A stretch of 64,000 bases of DNA from Bacteroidales bacterium (GCA_030654075.1 JAURYB010000117.1:32289-96288), one strand, 5' to 3'. Shown: positions 27,699 through 36,760, counted from the stretch's first letter. Notes: a model not told the origin generated them from the sequence alone. Numbers and translations are program-made.

Positions 27699-28304
27699 CT
27701 AAAAAAGTTTAACCCCCAGGCTGACATTAAAAATATTGTTCTTCATTTGGAGATTACTTTCACCGTTATACATATTATCCAGTCCTAATTCGTAACGCAC
27801 ATCCAGGGTCATGAAAAGCACATCGATCCCTGCTCCCATTTGTACCGACCATAGACTGTTTTTAATATCATCAACCGATTGAATAGGCCAAAGCTCACTC
27901 ATATTTTCAGGATCAAGTTTTTTGTTCAGAATAAATGTATAAGCAGGACCAGCCATAATCCTCATATTAAAACCAGGCTTACTCACAAGTTTGATACCGA
28001 CCAGGGCAGGGATTTTGAGTGACTGAACTGTTAAATCCTGACTGCTGGCAGATAAACCTGTACCCTGATTCAGCGTGCTGGTTACCACCTGGTAATTTGC
28101 TTCAGGTTGAAAATAAACCTTTTTACCAAGCCGTATAAACGCACCTACCTGGAATGAATTTTTAATACTGGATTGAACAGAATCCAGGTTATCCGTTATT
28201 GTATTAGAGCTATATCCAATCTTAGGGCCCAGGCTAAATACGCCCTGTGCTATAGAAGCTGATCCACAAGTAATTATAAGTATTGCTAAAAGAATCTTTT
28301 TCAT
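27699..28304 (-). CDS. Small outer-membrane beta-barrel protein (PorT-like fold)
   Basis: A 201-residue protein with a signal peptide (about 1-19, ending SIAQ). The mature part has alternating hydrophobic strands and PKIGYSSNTI, FQVGAFIRLGKKVYFQPEANYQV, FNMRIMAGPAYTFIL, VQMGAGIDVLFMTLDVRYELGL and NIFNVSLGVKLF, typical of the OMP_b-brl_2/PorT-like eight-strand barrels, and ends in Phe. It is the first gene of an operon with gldB, with a consensus promoter upstream. The function is unknown; a structural or receptor role in the outer membrane is inferred. Confidence 0.85.
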   Translation of the reverse strand: MKKILLAILIITCGSASIAQGVFSLGPKIGYSSNTITDNLDSVQSSIKNSFQVGAFIRLGKKVYFQPEANYQVVTSTLNQGTGLSASSQDLTVQSLKIPALVGIKLVSKPGFNMRIMAGPAYTFILNKKLDPENMSELWPIQSVDDIKNSLWSVQMGAGIDVLFMTLDVRYELGLDNMYNGESNLQMKNNIFNVSLGVKLF

Positions 28305-28341
28305 ATTTTTGTTTATTTATATAAGTAGAACGATTGAATTA

Positions 28342-28370
28342 CAAAGTTATTATTCACGAAGCCATTTCAA
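28342..28370 (-). promoter_or_regulatory. Promoter of the OMP-gldB operon (TTG-N18-TAACTTTG)
   Basis: The minus strand has TTG at 28370-28368 and TAACTTTG at 28349-28342, spaced by 18 bases, 38 bases before the ATG. Confidence 0.6.
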
Positions 28371-28410
28371 CTGTTATTGTTTTCGGACAACTTATGTATA
28401 CAATTGTTTG

Positions 28411-28439
28411 TTGTTAATATATATTTATACCGATCTTTG
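28411..28439 (+). promoter_or_regulatory. Candidate promoter of the divergent OMP gene (TTG-N18-GATCTTTG)
   Basis: TTG at 28411-28413 and GATCTTTG at 28432-28439, spaced by 18 bases. The first base of the -7 box departs from consensus. The leader would be about 28 bases to the ATG at 28473. Confidence 0.45.
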
Positions 28440-28472
28440 CAAATAATTGTTAAAACCACATATTCAAACAAA

Positions 28473-29117
28473 ATGAGAACAAAAATAACTTTAGTACTGC
28501 TATTATCGCTATACACCTTTGCCGTGAAAGCGCAATCTTCTTCTTTTAATTTTGGTTTAAAAGCGGCGCCACAGATTAGTTGGATGAAGCCCGATACAGA
28601 TGGATACAAAGCTAACGGAGCAAAAATAGGTTTTGCATGGGGATTTATTGCCGATTTTAATTTTACAGAGAACTACAGCATTGGAACCGGATTTAATATG
28701 CTTTTTAACGGAGGCAAACTAACTTTTTCAGATGCCACTGGCACTGTAAACAGAGAGTATTTCCTAAAATATATCGAAGTTCCTTTAACATTAAAAATGA
28801 GAACCAACGAGATAAACGGGACCAAATATTTTGGCCGTATCGGGTTGGGAACAGCATTCAAAATCGGTGCGAAGAAAGAGGATGAAATTACTAATGCTGA
28901 AGGCATAAAAACAAATATTGCAAAGAGCAATTTTGATGGGGCAGCGTTTGTACGAGAATCTTTAATTGTTGGAGTAGGCGCTGAGCACGAAATTGCTGAA
29001 GGTCTGAAGCTCGGGTTAGAATTAACTTTTAATAATGGCTTCACCAACATCCTGACAGAAAAAGATGTAAAAGCAACACCAAATTTCTTCGAGCTGGCTT
29101 TTTCTGTAATTTTCTAA
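28473..29117 (+). CDS. Outer-membrane beta-barrel protein
   Basis: A 214-residue protein. MRTKITLVLLLSLYTFAVKAQ is a clean signal peptide, which is why I start at 28473 and not at the upstream in-frame codon at 28377. The mature part is a PorT-like barrel: FNFGLKAAPQISWM, IGFAWGFIADFNFTENYSIGTGF, EVPLTLKMRTNEINGTKYFGRIGLG, LIVGVGAEHEIAEGLKLGLELTF and a C-terminal FFELAFSVIF ending in Phe. The function is unknown. It is divergent from the other small OMP gene, and the two share a 168-base control region. Confidence 0.87.
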   Translation: MRTKITLVLLLSLYTFAVKAQSSSFNFGLKAAPQISWMKPDTDGYKANGAKIGFAWGFIADFNFTENYSIGTGFNMLFNGGKLTFSDATGTVNREYFLKYIEVPLTLKMRTNEINGTKYFGRIGLGTAFKIGAKKEDEITNAEGIKTNIAKSNFDGAAFVRESLIVGVGAEHEIAEGLKLGLELTFNNGFTNILTEKDVKATPNFFELAFSVIF

Positions 29118-29139
29118 AATAAAATATTTTTCCTTTTTC

Positions 29140-29170
29140 AGCCCGGGTATTCATCCGGGCTTTATTTTTG
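29140..29170 (+). terminator. Intrinsic terminator after the OMP gene
   Basis: Stem AGCCCGG / CCGGGCT with an 8-base loop followed by TTATTTTTG. The T-tract also contains TATTTTTG (29163-29170), which could double as the nadE -7 box. Confidence 0.85.
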
Positions 29171-29185
29171 CATAAAAGTTACATC

Positions 29186-30832
29186 ATGCGTATCGCACTC
29201 GCTCAACTAAACTATATCATAGGTGATTTTGACCTGAATACAGCCAAAATAATCGAAACTATTGAAAAATGCAAGCAGCAGAAAGCTGAACTGGTCGTAT
29301 TTGCTGAACTTTCGGTTTGTGGTTACCCGCCACGCGATTTCCTTGAATTCGACGATTTTATCTCGAAAAGCTATAACGCGGTTAACGAAATAGCAAGCCA
29401 TTGCACAGGAATAGCCGCACTTGTAGGAGCACCATCCCGAAATCCGGACGCAAAAGGCAAAAATCTGTTTAACTCGGCATGGCTTCTGGCTGAAGGCAAA
29501 GTTCAGGGAATGGCCCACAAAGCCTTATTGCCAACGTACGATATTTTCGATGAATACCGCTATTTTGAACCTAACCGGAAGTTCAACTGCATTACATTCA
29601 AGGGAATAAAGATCGCGCTCACCATATGCGAAGATATATGGAACCTGGGCGATGATCCACTTTATATTTCAAATCCAATGGATATATTGGCTGCTCAGAA
29701 TCCTGATATCATGATCAATATTGCAGCTTCTCCTTTTACTTACGAGCAGCAGAAAACAAGGACTGAAATCCTCAGGGCAAATACCGCGCAATATAAAATC
29801 CCCCTTGTGTATGTAAACCAGGTTGGCGCGCAGACTGAATTATTATTTGATGGAAACTCCTGCGCTATAGATAGCGAAGGCAAGACAGTTTCAGTTTGCA
29901 AGTCTTTCGGGGAAGATATTAGTGTTGTAGATTTTAACTTTGAGAACAAACAAATCACTTCAGATTTACCAGTTGCAAATGAAAATCTTTCGAAAACTCA
30001 ACTTATTCATGATGCGCTGGTAATGGGCATCAGGGATTATTTTACAAAAATGGGATTTTCAAAAGCAATACTCGGGCTATCGGGTGGAATTGATTCGGCA
30101 GTAACGCTCGCATTGGCATCCGAAGCTTTAGGAAATAATAATGTATACGCGGTACTTCTACCTTCCGAATATTCATCGGGCCATTCCATAGAAGATGCTG
30201 TTGCGCTGGCCGAAAATCTGGGCTGTAAATACGATACAATAAGCATTAAAGACGGATATAATTCCGTACTTGGATCACTTCAACCGTATTTCAACAATTT
30301 GCCTTTTAACGTTGCCGAAGAAAATTTACAGGCACGAATCAGAGCTGTACTATTGATGGGATTGGCCAACAAATTCGGGTATATATTACTCAATACCTCC
30401 AATAAAAGTGAAGCTGCAGTCGGTTATGGTACTTTGTATGGTGATATGTGCGGCGGAATTTCGGTACTGGGCGATGTATACAAAACCGAAGTTTATGAGC
30501 TGGCAAATTATATTAATCGCGAACACGAAATTATCCCGTTAAATAGTATTATTAAACCACCATCAGCCGAACTCCGTCCCGGCCAGAAGGACAGCGACTC
30601 ACTTCCTGAGTACGATATTCTCGATCAGATATTGTATAATTATATTGAACTTCGCCAAAGCCCTGCCGACCTGGTTGCATCCGGATTTGACGAAACCATG
30701 GTAAAACGTGTATTACGTATGGTAAATATGAATGAATGGAAACGTCATCAAACCCCGCCTATTCTGCGTGTTTCACCCAAGGCTTTCGGGCAGGGACGAA
30801 GGATACCGATTGTTGGGAAATATTTATCATAA
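29186..30832 (+). CDS. nadE: Glutamine-dependent NAD+ synthetase
   Basis: The last step of NAD synthesis, amidating nicotinate adenine dinucleotide with glutamine-derived ammonia. It has 548 residues. The N-terminal nitrilase-like glutaminase domain (about 1-265) shows the triad blocks VVFAELSVCGYPPRD (Glu), GMAHKALLPTYDIFDE (Lys) and LTICEDIWNLGDD (Cys near 148). The C-terminal synthetase domain (about 275-548) has the PP-loop ILGLSGGIDSAVTLALA, then NTSNKSEAAVGYGTLYGDMCGG and KPPSAELRPGQKDSDSLPEY. I start at ATG 29186; the open frame also runs back to a TTG, which lies in the preceding terminator. Confidence 0.97.
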   Translation: MRIALAQLNYIIGDFDLNTAKIIETIEKCKQQKAELVVFAELSVCGYPPRDFLEFDDFISKSYNAVNEIASHCTGIAALVGAPSRNPDAKGKNLFNSAWLLAEGKVQGMAHKALLPTYDIFDEYRYFEPNRKFNCITFKGIKIALTICEDIWNLGDDPLYISNPMDILAAQNPDIMINIAASPFTYEQQKTRTEILRANTAQYKIPLVYVNQVGAQTELLFDGNSCAIDSEGKTVSVCKSFGEDISVVDFNFENKQITSDLPVANENLSKTQLIHDALVMGIRDYFTKMGFSKAILGLSGGIDSAVTLALASEALGNNNVYAVLLPSEYSSGHSIEDAVALAENLGCKYDTISIKDGYNSVLGSLQPYFNNLPFNVAEENLQARIRAVLLMGLANKFGYILLNTSNKSEAAVGYGTLYGDMCGGISVLGDVYKTEVYELANYINREHEIIPLNSIIKPPSAELRPGQKDSDSLPEYDILDQILYNYIELRQSPADLVASGFDETMVKRVLRMVNMNEWKRHQTPPILRVSPKAFGQGRRIPIVGKYLS

Positions 30833-30970
30833 AGAGAGCGTAAAAACTTCAAAATATTGCATAATAAACTCAATATATTAGCCTCTAGAATAAAAGACTG
30901 AATGTAATTCTGTAATAATTTTAATCTGCTAAATATTTTAGTTGATTTTCTCTGTATTGTGATATTATTG

Positions 30971-30978
30971 TATATTTG
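30971..30978 (+). promoter_or_regulatory. -7 element for the DUF3857 gene pair (TATATTTG)
   Basis: Exact TAnnTTTG, 52 bases upstream of the ATG at 31030. An AT-rich dyad CTAAA-TAT-TTTAG (30929-30941) lies just upstream. No clear -33 TTG at the usual spacing. Confidence 0.45.
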
Positions 30979-31029
30979 ATTGATTGAAGCTTGTATAATG
31001 AACGGAGTGCAATAGCTAATATTTATGTA

Positions 31030-32898
31030 ATGTTGTATAAATTTTCTATTATCCCAAAATATTTGTTTTTGATATTCCTGTCAACAGGTTTTTATCAATG
31101 TTTTTCGCAAAAATATGATGCTGAGCTAATTAACCGGCAGACTATCATAGAAGCATCTGACGGCAAATTGGTTGAAACCAATTTCTTCGAAATTCAGGTA
31201 AACAATCGTTATGGTGACAAATATGCAGAGATTTCAATTCCGTTTAATAAATTAAATAAGGTTTCAGATATTGAGGCTTCCATTTCCGACATTTTCGGCA
31301 TTGAAGTGAAAAAGCTCAAAAAGAGTGACATTATTGTTAAAAGTGAAAACTCTGCAATCAGCTTCTTTGACGATAATTACGTTAAGGAATTCACTCTCAG
31401 AAATAATTCCTACCCCTATACTTTAAAATACTCATACCGGGTTGAAGCCAGCCAGTTCATATTTATAGCAGGGTGGTCACCTGTAATCGATACGGATATA
31501 CCAACCCGGGGAGCCACGCTCAACCTTAGCGTTCCTTCAAACTATCAAATCAACTATAATTGCAACCTGGTCGACCAGCCAAAAATCGATTCTATTTCCG
31601 GAATCACATATTATTCGTGGCATGCTTCATACAAAATTCCTATTAAACCAGAAACTTATTCACCAGCCTTAAAGCAATTCTTGCCCTCAGTGGTAATTGT
31701 ACCTAAGTATTTCACCTCCGATCTCATTGATGGATCAACCGAAAGCTGGGAAGCATATGGAAACTGGAACCAGCTACTGTTCAACGGATTAGACGACTTG
31801 CCTCTTACTGAAGAAAAGAAAATTCATGCTTTAACGGATAGTGTTCCAGATGAAAAAGAAAAGATCAGGATGCTGTTTCATTACCTGCAGGATGCTACCC
31901 GGTATATTCTTGTTTCAATTAAAACAAGCGGTCACAAACCTCATCCTGCCTCCTATGTAGCCGAAAATAAATATGGCGACTGTAAAGCTCTGGCTAATTA
32001 TTTCAAATCGTGTCTCTCAAAAATAAATATCAAGGCCTACTATACAACCATTAATGCCGACGACGTGATCGACCCCGTAATCACGAGTTTCCCTTCTCCA
32101 CAATTTAACCATGCAATCTTATTTATTCCTTTAATGCAGGATACTCTATGGGTCGATTGCACTAGTAATCTCGCATTCGGATACCTGGGAACATCTACGC
32201 AAAACAGACTCGCTCTTGTAATGGACTATAATACGAGCTCCCTGGTAAAAACTCCTGCACTTTCATTTGAAGAAGTATTAGCATCCCGGAATATCAAGGT
32301 AAAATTTGATATCAATAAAACCATTCAGGCCGATTTCACGAATACTTACCGTGGAGATAAATATGAACTGTTTTCGTATGTTATGAATGAAGTGAGTGAA
32401 TCAGAACGCTCGCAATACATCAGAAAAAAAATAGTTGAAACCGGGTTTCAACTGGATTCCTATTCAATCGCTGTACCCGAACGAGACAAACCTGAAATAA
32501 ATCTTAAATATACTGCATCTTCAGATCAGCTATTGAAAGAATATGGAGCTGAATCACTCCTCAAAATAATTCCGCTGGACTTTAATTTTCTTGAAGAACC
32601 TAAAAAAAGGAAATTGCCGGTCCAGATAAACTATCCTGTATACCGTATCGATACCATCGAATATACGATTCCCGACAATTACCATATCAATCCGATTCCT
32701 AAAAATGCAAGCATTAATTCAAAATATGGTGAATACCAGGTTGATTTCCAGGTTAAAGATCAATCTGTAACCGCAATCAAAAAGGTAAAGATTAATTCAG
32801 GATCATATCCTTTGGTTGAATATCAAAATTTTTACAACTTTATTTTAAGCATTGAAGAATCTGAAAACTCATTCTATATAGCCCTAACAAATAAATAA
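31030..32898 (+). CDS. Exported DUF3857/transglutaminase-like protein with intact triad
   Basis: A 622-residue exported protein with a hydrophobic leader (about 1-24). The DUF3857 domain (about 40-255) is followed by a transglutaminase-like core (about 275-385). The Cys-His-Asp triad is complete: YGDCKALANYF (Cys318), FNHAILFI (His361) and LWVDCTS (Asp376). A C-terminal beta-rich region of about 200 residues follows. Such proteins are common in Bacteroidota in pairs; cysteine protease or cross-linking activity on envelope peptides or proteins is possible but unproven. I start at ATG 31030, not at the TTG at 30991. The second DUF3857 gene begins one base after this stop codon. Confidence 0.88.
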   Translation: MLYKFSIIPKYLFLIFLSTGFYQCFSQKYDAELINRQTIIEASDGKLVETNFFEIQVNNRYGDKYAEISIPFNKLNKVSDIEASISDIFGIEVKKLKKSDIIVKSENSAISFFDDNYVKEFTLRNNSYPYTLKYSYRVEASQFIFIAGWSPVIDTDIPTRGATLNLSVPSNYQINYNCNLVDQPKIDSISGITYYSWHASYKIPIKPETYSPALKQFLPSVVIVPKYFTSDLIDGSTESWEAYGNWNQLLFNGLDDLPLTEEKKIHALTDSVPDEKEKIRMLFHYLQDATRYILVSIKTSGHKPHPASYVAENKYGDCKALANYFKSCLSKINIKAYYTTINADDVIDPVITSFPSPQFNHAILFIPLMQDTLWVDCTSNLAFGYLGTSTQNRLALVMDYNTSSLVKTPALSFEEVLASRNIKVKFDINKTIQADFTNTYRGDKYELFSYVMNEVSESERSQYIRKKIVETGFQLDSYSIAVPERDKPEINLKYTASSDQLLKEYGAESLLKIIPLDFNFLEEPKKRKLPVQINYPVYRIDTIEYTIPDNYHINPIPKNASINSKYGEYQVDFQVKDQSVTAIKKVKINSGSYPLVEYQNFYNFILSIEESENSFYIALTNK

Positions 32899-32899
32899 T

Positions 32900-34861
32900 A
32901 TGAAAAGTTTATTAGTCTTGTTGATTGTATTTTTAGGAAGTATTCTGCAAGTTAATGCTCAGGATTATTTTAAGGATTTTGGGAAACTCACTCCTGAACA
33001 ACTCAAAATGACCTCGTGCAGCCTTGATCCGACCGCAGATGCCGTCGTACTTTTTGATGTGGGCAAATCGCGTTTTGTAAGAACAGAATATGGATTTGAC
33101 GTTTTATTCGAAAGAGTTACCGGGATTAAAATTTTTAATGAAGCAGGCAAAAAATATGCTGAAGTATCAATCCCTTTTTACCAGGAAGGGACTATCCAGG
33201 AAAAAGTTGAAGTAACTAAAGCCGTAACCTATACCATTGTTGACGGAACTTTAAAAAACACCATCTTACTGAATCCCAAAACCTGTTACGAAGAAAAAAC
33301 AAGTGAAAACTGGAAAGCGCTGAAATTTGCCATGCCCGATGTGCAGCCAGGGGCTATTATTGAATATAAATATACTATTCTTTCCCAATATCATTTTAAT
33401 CTTAGGGACTGGGAATTCCAATGGGATATTCCTGTGCTATACAGCGGCTATGAAGTAAGGATGATTCCATTTTATGAATATACATGGGCTGTACAGGGAC
33501 GTACATCACTTGATGAGTATACTAAACAGGAAGATAAATCGGGACTTGAACAGGAATTCTTTGGCGCTAAATTTAACGATGTGGTTTACAAATTCGGTTT
33601 GAAGAATATTCCTGCTTTTGTTGACGAAGAATATACCCCTTCAAGGGAGGACGATATCATAAAAATTGATTTTCAACTGTCGGCCTTTTACCACCTGGAT
33701 GGTGCTAAAATCAAAATAATGACTACATGGCCTGAATTGGTAAATGATTATCTGAAGAATGAAGATATTGGCAGATACATTAAAAAAAGCAAGAACAATG
33801 CGGATAAGGTATTATATCCGGATTCTTTGGCTGGAAAAACTCAATTTCAGGCATTTAATTATATAGTAAATTATGCAAAAGACAATTTTAAATGGAATCA
33901 CGAAAACAGTCAATTCGCCAATAAATCACCAGCTGATTTACAAAAAGATAAAATAGGGAACAGTGCAGCATTAAACCTATGGGTGGTTGGCGCTTTGCAG
34001 CAGGCTGGAATAGAGTCATACCCGGTTGCTATCAGTACACGAAAGCACGGCAGAATACACACAGATTACCCGTTCAGCAGTGCTTTTAATTCTGTAGTAG
34101 CTTTTGCTGTTGTTGATGGAAAGCCAATGCTGGTAGATGCAACAGACCCGTATTGTCCTAATACCAGGTTATCCATTCAATGCATGAACGATAAAGGATT
34201 AGTGATAGATAAGGACAACATGAAGTGGATAAGTCTCCAGAGCCCTTCTGTTTCAATTCTGAGTACAAGTATAAAAATAGATTCGATTGGAAAAGATCAA
34301 CATGCGACTGTTATAAAAACTGCTTTGGATTATGAAGCTCTTTATTATAAAAACAGATATGCGAACGAGAAGGATCTCATACTAACAGATTTGAGTAAAA
34401 AGATGTACCAGGTAGATGAATCTTCGCTCAAATTCAGGTATGATCTGGACAGGTCACATCCGTATTCCTATTTATACAGCCTGATCAGCAAATCAGAAAT
34501 TATCAACAGCAAGATATATGTTCAACCTTTTTTAAGAGAAGTTTTTTCAGAAAACCCTCTTACGCAGAAAACCCGTACCTATCCGGTTGACATAACCTAC
34601 CCTGTTATCCGAACCTATCGCACAGAAATTGTTATCCCCGAAGGCTATAAAGTTGAGTTTGTTCCAGGAAACAGTTCATTAAGCGACGAACTGTTTGATC
34701 TTGAATATTCAGTTATACAAAGCCGCAACAACATTATAGTTTCACTTTCATATTCATTCAAAAAATCAGTTTATCCTCCCGAAGAATATGCGAGAGTTAA
34801 AACGATGTTTGACAGAATTGTAAAGAAGGGTTCTGAAAAAATTGTACTTGTCCTGAAATAA
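32900..34861 (+). CDS. Exported DUF3857/transglutaminase-like protein, predicted inactive
   Basis: A 653-residue protein with a signal peptide (1-20, ending NA). It is a DUF3857 domain (about 60-255) plus a transglutaminase-like core (about 310-420), laid out as in the neighbour. The catalytic positions are changed: GNSAALNLW has Ser355 where the neighbour has Cys, and FNSVVAFAV has Ser398 where it has His; only the Asp (LVDATD, Asp413) remains. It should therefore not be a cysteine enzyme and may instead bind ligand or partner. It starts one base after the upstream gene stop, so translation is probably coupled, and ends in a terminator. Confidence 0.88.
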   Translation: MKSLLVLLIVFLGSILQVNAQDYFKDFGKLTPEQLKMTSCSLDPTADAVVLFDVGKSRFVRTEYGFDVLFERVTGIKIFNEAGKKYAEVSIPFYQEGTIQEKVEVTKAVTYTIVDGTLKNTILLNPKTCYEEKTSENWKALKFAMPDVQPGAIIEYKYTILSQYHFNLRDWEFQWDIPVLYSGYEVRMIPFYEYTWAVQGRTSLDEYTKQEDKSGLEQEFFGAKFNDVVYKFGLKNIPAFVDEEYTPSREDDIIKIDFQLSAFYHLDGAKIKIMTTWPELVNDYLKNEDIGRYIKKSKNNADKVLYPDSLAGKTQFQAFNYIVNYAKDNFKWNHENSQFANKSPADLQKDKIGNSAALNLWVVGALQQAGIESYPVAISTRKHGRIHTDYPFSSAFNSVVAFAVVDGKPMLVDATDPYCPNTRLSIQCMNDKGLVIDKDNMKWISLQSPSVSILSTSIKIDSIGKDQHATVIKTALDYEALYYKNRYANEKDLILTDLSKKMYQVDESSLKFRYDLDRSHPYSYLYSLISKSEIINSKIYVQPFLREVFSENPLTQKTRTYPVDITYPVIRTYRTEIVIPEGYKVEFVPGNSSLSDELFDLEYSVIQSRNNIIVSLSYSFKKSVYPPEEYARVKTMFDRIVKKGSEKIVLVLK

Positions 34862-34865
34862 AAAA

Positions 34866-34900
34866 TGACCATGCATGCTACATGGTCACTATTTTATTTT
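34866..34900 (+). terminator. Intrinsic terminator of the DUF3857 operon
   Basis: Stem TGACCATG / CATGGTCA, 7-base loop, then CTATTTTATTTTC. It starts 5 bases after the stop codon. Confidence 0.8.
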
Positions 34901-35037
34901 CTATTTTTATTCTATTGATTTCAGTGATAAAGCTATATGCTTCAGCACTCCAGGACATAGTTTGTATTTCCAGTAATGAAAACAGGAGAACCGTCATCAA
35001 GGCTTCAATAATTATTCATTTGGGTTCAATACCGGAA

Positions 35038-35274
35038 TTATATATTGATTGCTTCTACCGATTTGATTTCCGGAATTGCTTTTCTCACAGCATCTTCAAC
35101 ACCATTTTTTAGTGTCATACGGCTGAAGGGGCATGAACCACAGGCTCCCTGGAGTTCAACATTTACCACGTAATCGCTTGTAAGTTCCACAAAACTGATA
35201 TCGCCGCCATCAGCTTGCAGGTATGGACGAATCTGTTCAATTACGTTACGTACTTTGGTTTCTAATTCTAACAT
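35038..35274 (-). CDS. NifU-like iron-sulfur scaffold/carrier protein
   Basis: A 78-residue stand-alone NifU C-terminal (Nfu) domain. IRPYLQADGGDISFVEL (15-31) and LQGACGSCPFSRMTLKNGVE (41-60) are the family blocks, with the CxxC (Cys45, Cys48) that binds a 4Fe-4S cluster between two subunits. It delivers clusters to apo-enzymes in the cytoplasm. It lies downstream of mrp on the same strand, a common arrangement in this phylum and consistent with a shared role in iron-sulfur maturation. A hexamer-type inverted repeat sits between the two genes. Confidence 0.95.
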   Translation of the reverse strand: MLELETKVRNVIEQIRPYLQADGGDISFVELTSDYVVNVELQGACGSCPFSRMTLKNGVEDAVRKAIPEIKSVEAINI

Positions 35275-35336
35275 AAGCTTTTAATTTTATTGATTTATTA
35301 TATGGTTAGAGTACTGATTATCTGAGTAATATAGAT

Positions 35337-35397
35337 TGAAGTTAAGATTGAGGTTGAAGGAACTAAACTAGCAGGTGCTTAACCTCTACCTTAACCT
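35337..35397. repeat. Hexamer-type inverted repeat between mrp and nifU-like genes
   Basis: Left arm 35337-35360 (AGTTAAGATTGAGGTTGAAGG), spacer of 17 bases, right arm 35378-35397 (CTTAACCTCTACCTTAACC). The units are the same TTAAGG/TTGAGG hexamers as at 12304-12413. Confidence 0.8.
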
Positions 35398-35437
35398 TTT
35401 TGCCTTCTTATCCTGGTTATTACGGTTGTTGTACAAT

Positions 35438-36538
35438 TTATGATTTAATCTCTACAATTTGTGTAGGATCAAGATTAGCATTTCGAATAGCTATCTGTTG
35501 AGCAACCGACTCTGCGAGTTGACGGAAAGCCAGAGCAACAGGGCCATTATCCAACATTGCCGCCGGATTTCCGCTATCACCGGATTCACAAATACTTTGC
35601 ACCAACGGTATTTGTCCTAGAAGTGGAACGCCAATTTCTTCAGCAAAGCGTTTCCCCCCTTCTTTTCCAAAAATATAATATTTATTTTCAGGAAGTTCAG
35701 CAGGCGTAAACCAGGCCATATTTTCAACAATTCCAAGTACGGGTACTTTTATGCTATCGGTTGTAAACATATTATACGCTTTTCGGGCATCTGCCAGAGC
35801 CACTTCCTGTGGAGTGGTAACGATGGCTGCCCCGGTAACAGGAACAGTCTGCACAAGTGTTAAATGAATATCGCCGGTTCCTGGTGGCATATCAATTACC
35901 AGGTAATCGAGTTCCCCCCAATCGCCACCTGTAAGCATTTGTGTAAGGTAATTTGAAGCCATGGGGCCACGCCAAACCAAAGCCTTGTTAGGATCAACAA
36001 AGAAACCAATCGATAATAACTTTATTCCATATTTTTCAATTGGCTCAAGAATGGTACGGCCATCTTCTTCCCGTGCGCTGGGACGAGCATTAACCAAATC
36101 GAACATCAGCGGAACTGAGGGCCCGTAAATATCGGCATCTAGCAATCCCACTTTTGCACCAAGCCTTGATAAGGATACAGCCAGGTTTGCAGCCACGGTT
36201 GATTTACCAACGCCGCCTTTCCCTGAAACAATTGCGATAATATTTTTAACTCCTTTGAGCATTGTGTCATTAGCCCCCCTGCGCGTTGTAGTACGTGATG
36301 TTAATTCCACGTTTACTTCGGCATATGGATCAACCCTACCCTGAATAGCTTTTATACAGTCATTCTTCATTTTATCCTTCATCGGACAAGCCGGAGTGGT
36401 AAGAACTAATTTCAGGCTTACTTTATTCCCGTCTATTTCTACGTCCTCAATCATACCCAACGATACAACATCCTTGTGTAAATCAGGATCATTAACAAAG
36501 CTTAATGCCTTGATTACCTGCTCTTTACTTATAGCCAT
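35438..36538 (-). CDS. mrp: Mrp/ApbC/NBP35-family iron-sulfur carrier ATPase
   Basis: A 366-residue P-loop protein. The N-terminal MIP18 (DUF59) domain (1-85) has the TTPACPMKDKM motif. The ParA/MinD-type core has deviant Walker A SGKGGVGKST (105-114), LLDADIYGPSVPLMF and DYLVIDMPPGTGD (211-223). Homologues bind and transfer a 4Fe-4S cluster. The usual C-terminal CxxC is absent: the region reads ENMAWFTPAELPENKYYIFG (272-291), with no cysteine. This form appears normal for Bacteroidota, but it means that cluster binding must differ. It is followed by the nifU-like gene. Confidence 0.95.
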   Translation of the reverse strand: MAISKEQVIKALSFVNDPDLHKDVVSLGMIEDVEIDGNKVSLKLVLTTPACPMKDKMKNDCIKAIQGRVDPYAEVNVELTSRTTTRRGANDTMLKGVKNIIAIVSGKGGVGKSTVAANLAVSLSRLGAKVGLLDADIYGPSVPLMFDLVNARPSAREEDGRTILEPIEKYGIKLLSIGFFVDPNKALVWRGPMASNYLTQMLTGGDWGELDYLVIDMPPGTGDIHLTLVQTVPVTGAAIVTTPQEVALADARKAYNMFTTDSIKVPVLGIVENMAWFTPAELPENKYYIFGKEGGKRFAEEIGVPLLGQIPLVQSICESGDSGNPAAMLDNGPVALAFRQLAESVAQQIAIRNANLDPTQIVEIKS

Positions 36539-36620
36539 TTTACAATTTCTTATTTTTATTTAGAATGTGTAAAGATAATTTAAATACTGATATGCGGTAA
36601 GGAAATGTAAATTTTTATGA

Positions 36621-36760
36621 TTTCCCGTGTCTGCACACCCAAAGGGTTTCTGACACGGGAAATGAGGACGAGTGAACTAAAAAAATTAAAAGAAGAAAAC
36701 CGTTTCAGTGTCAGACACCTTGCAGGTGTACAGGCACTAAAATTCAAGTGTGCAGACACT
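36621..36760. repeat. Palindromic GTGTC/GACAC element
   Basis: An 11-bp inverted repeat TTTCCCGTGTC / GACACGGGAAA (36621-36631 and 36652-36662) encloses a nested ACCC/GGGT dyad. Further on come GTGTCAGACAC (36708-36718) and GTGTGCAGACAC (36748-36759); the latter is the exact reverse complement of GTGTCTGCACAC at 36628-36639. The whole 140 bases can fold as nested hairpins. Confidence 0.75.
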
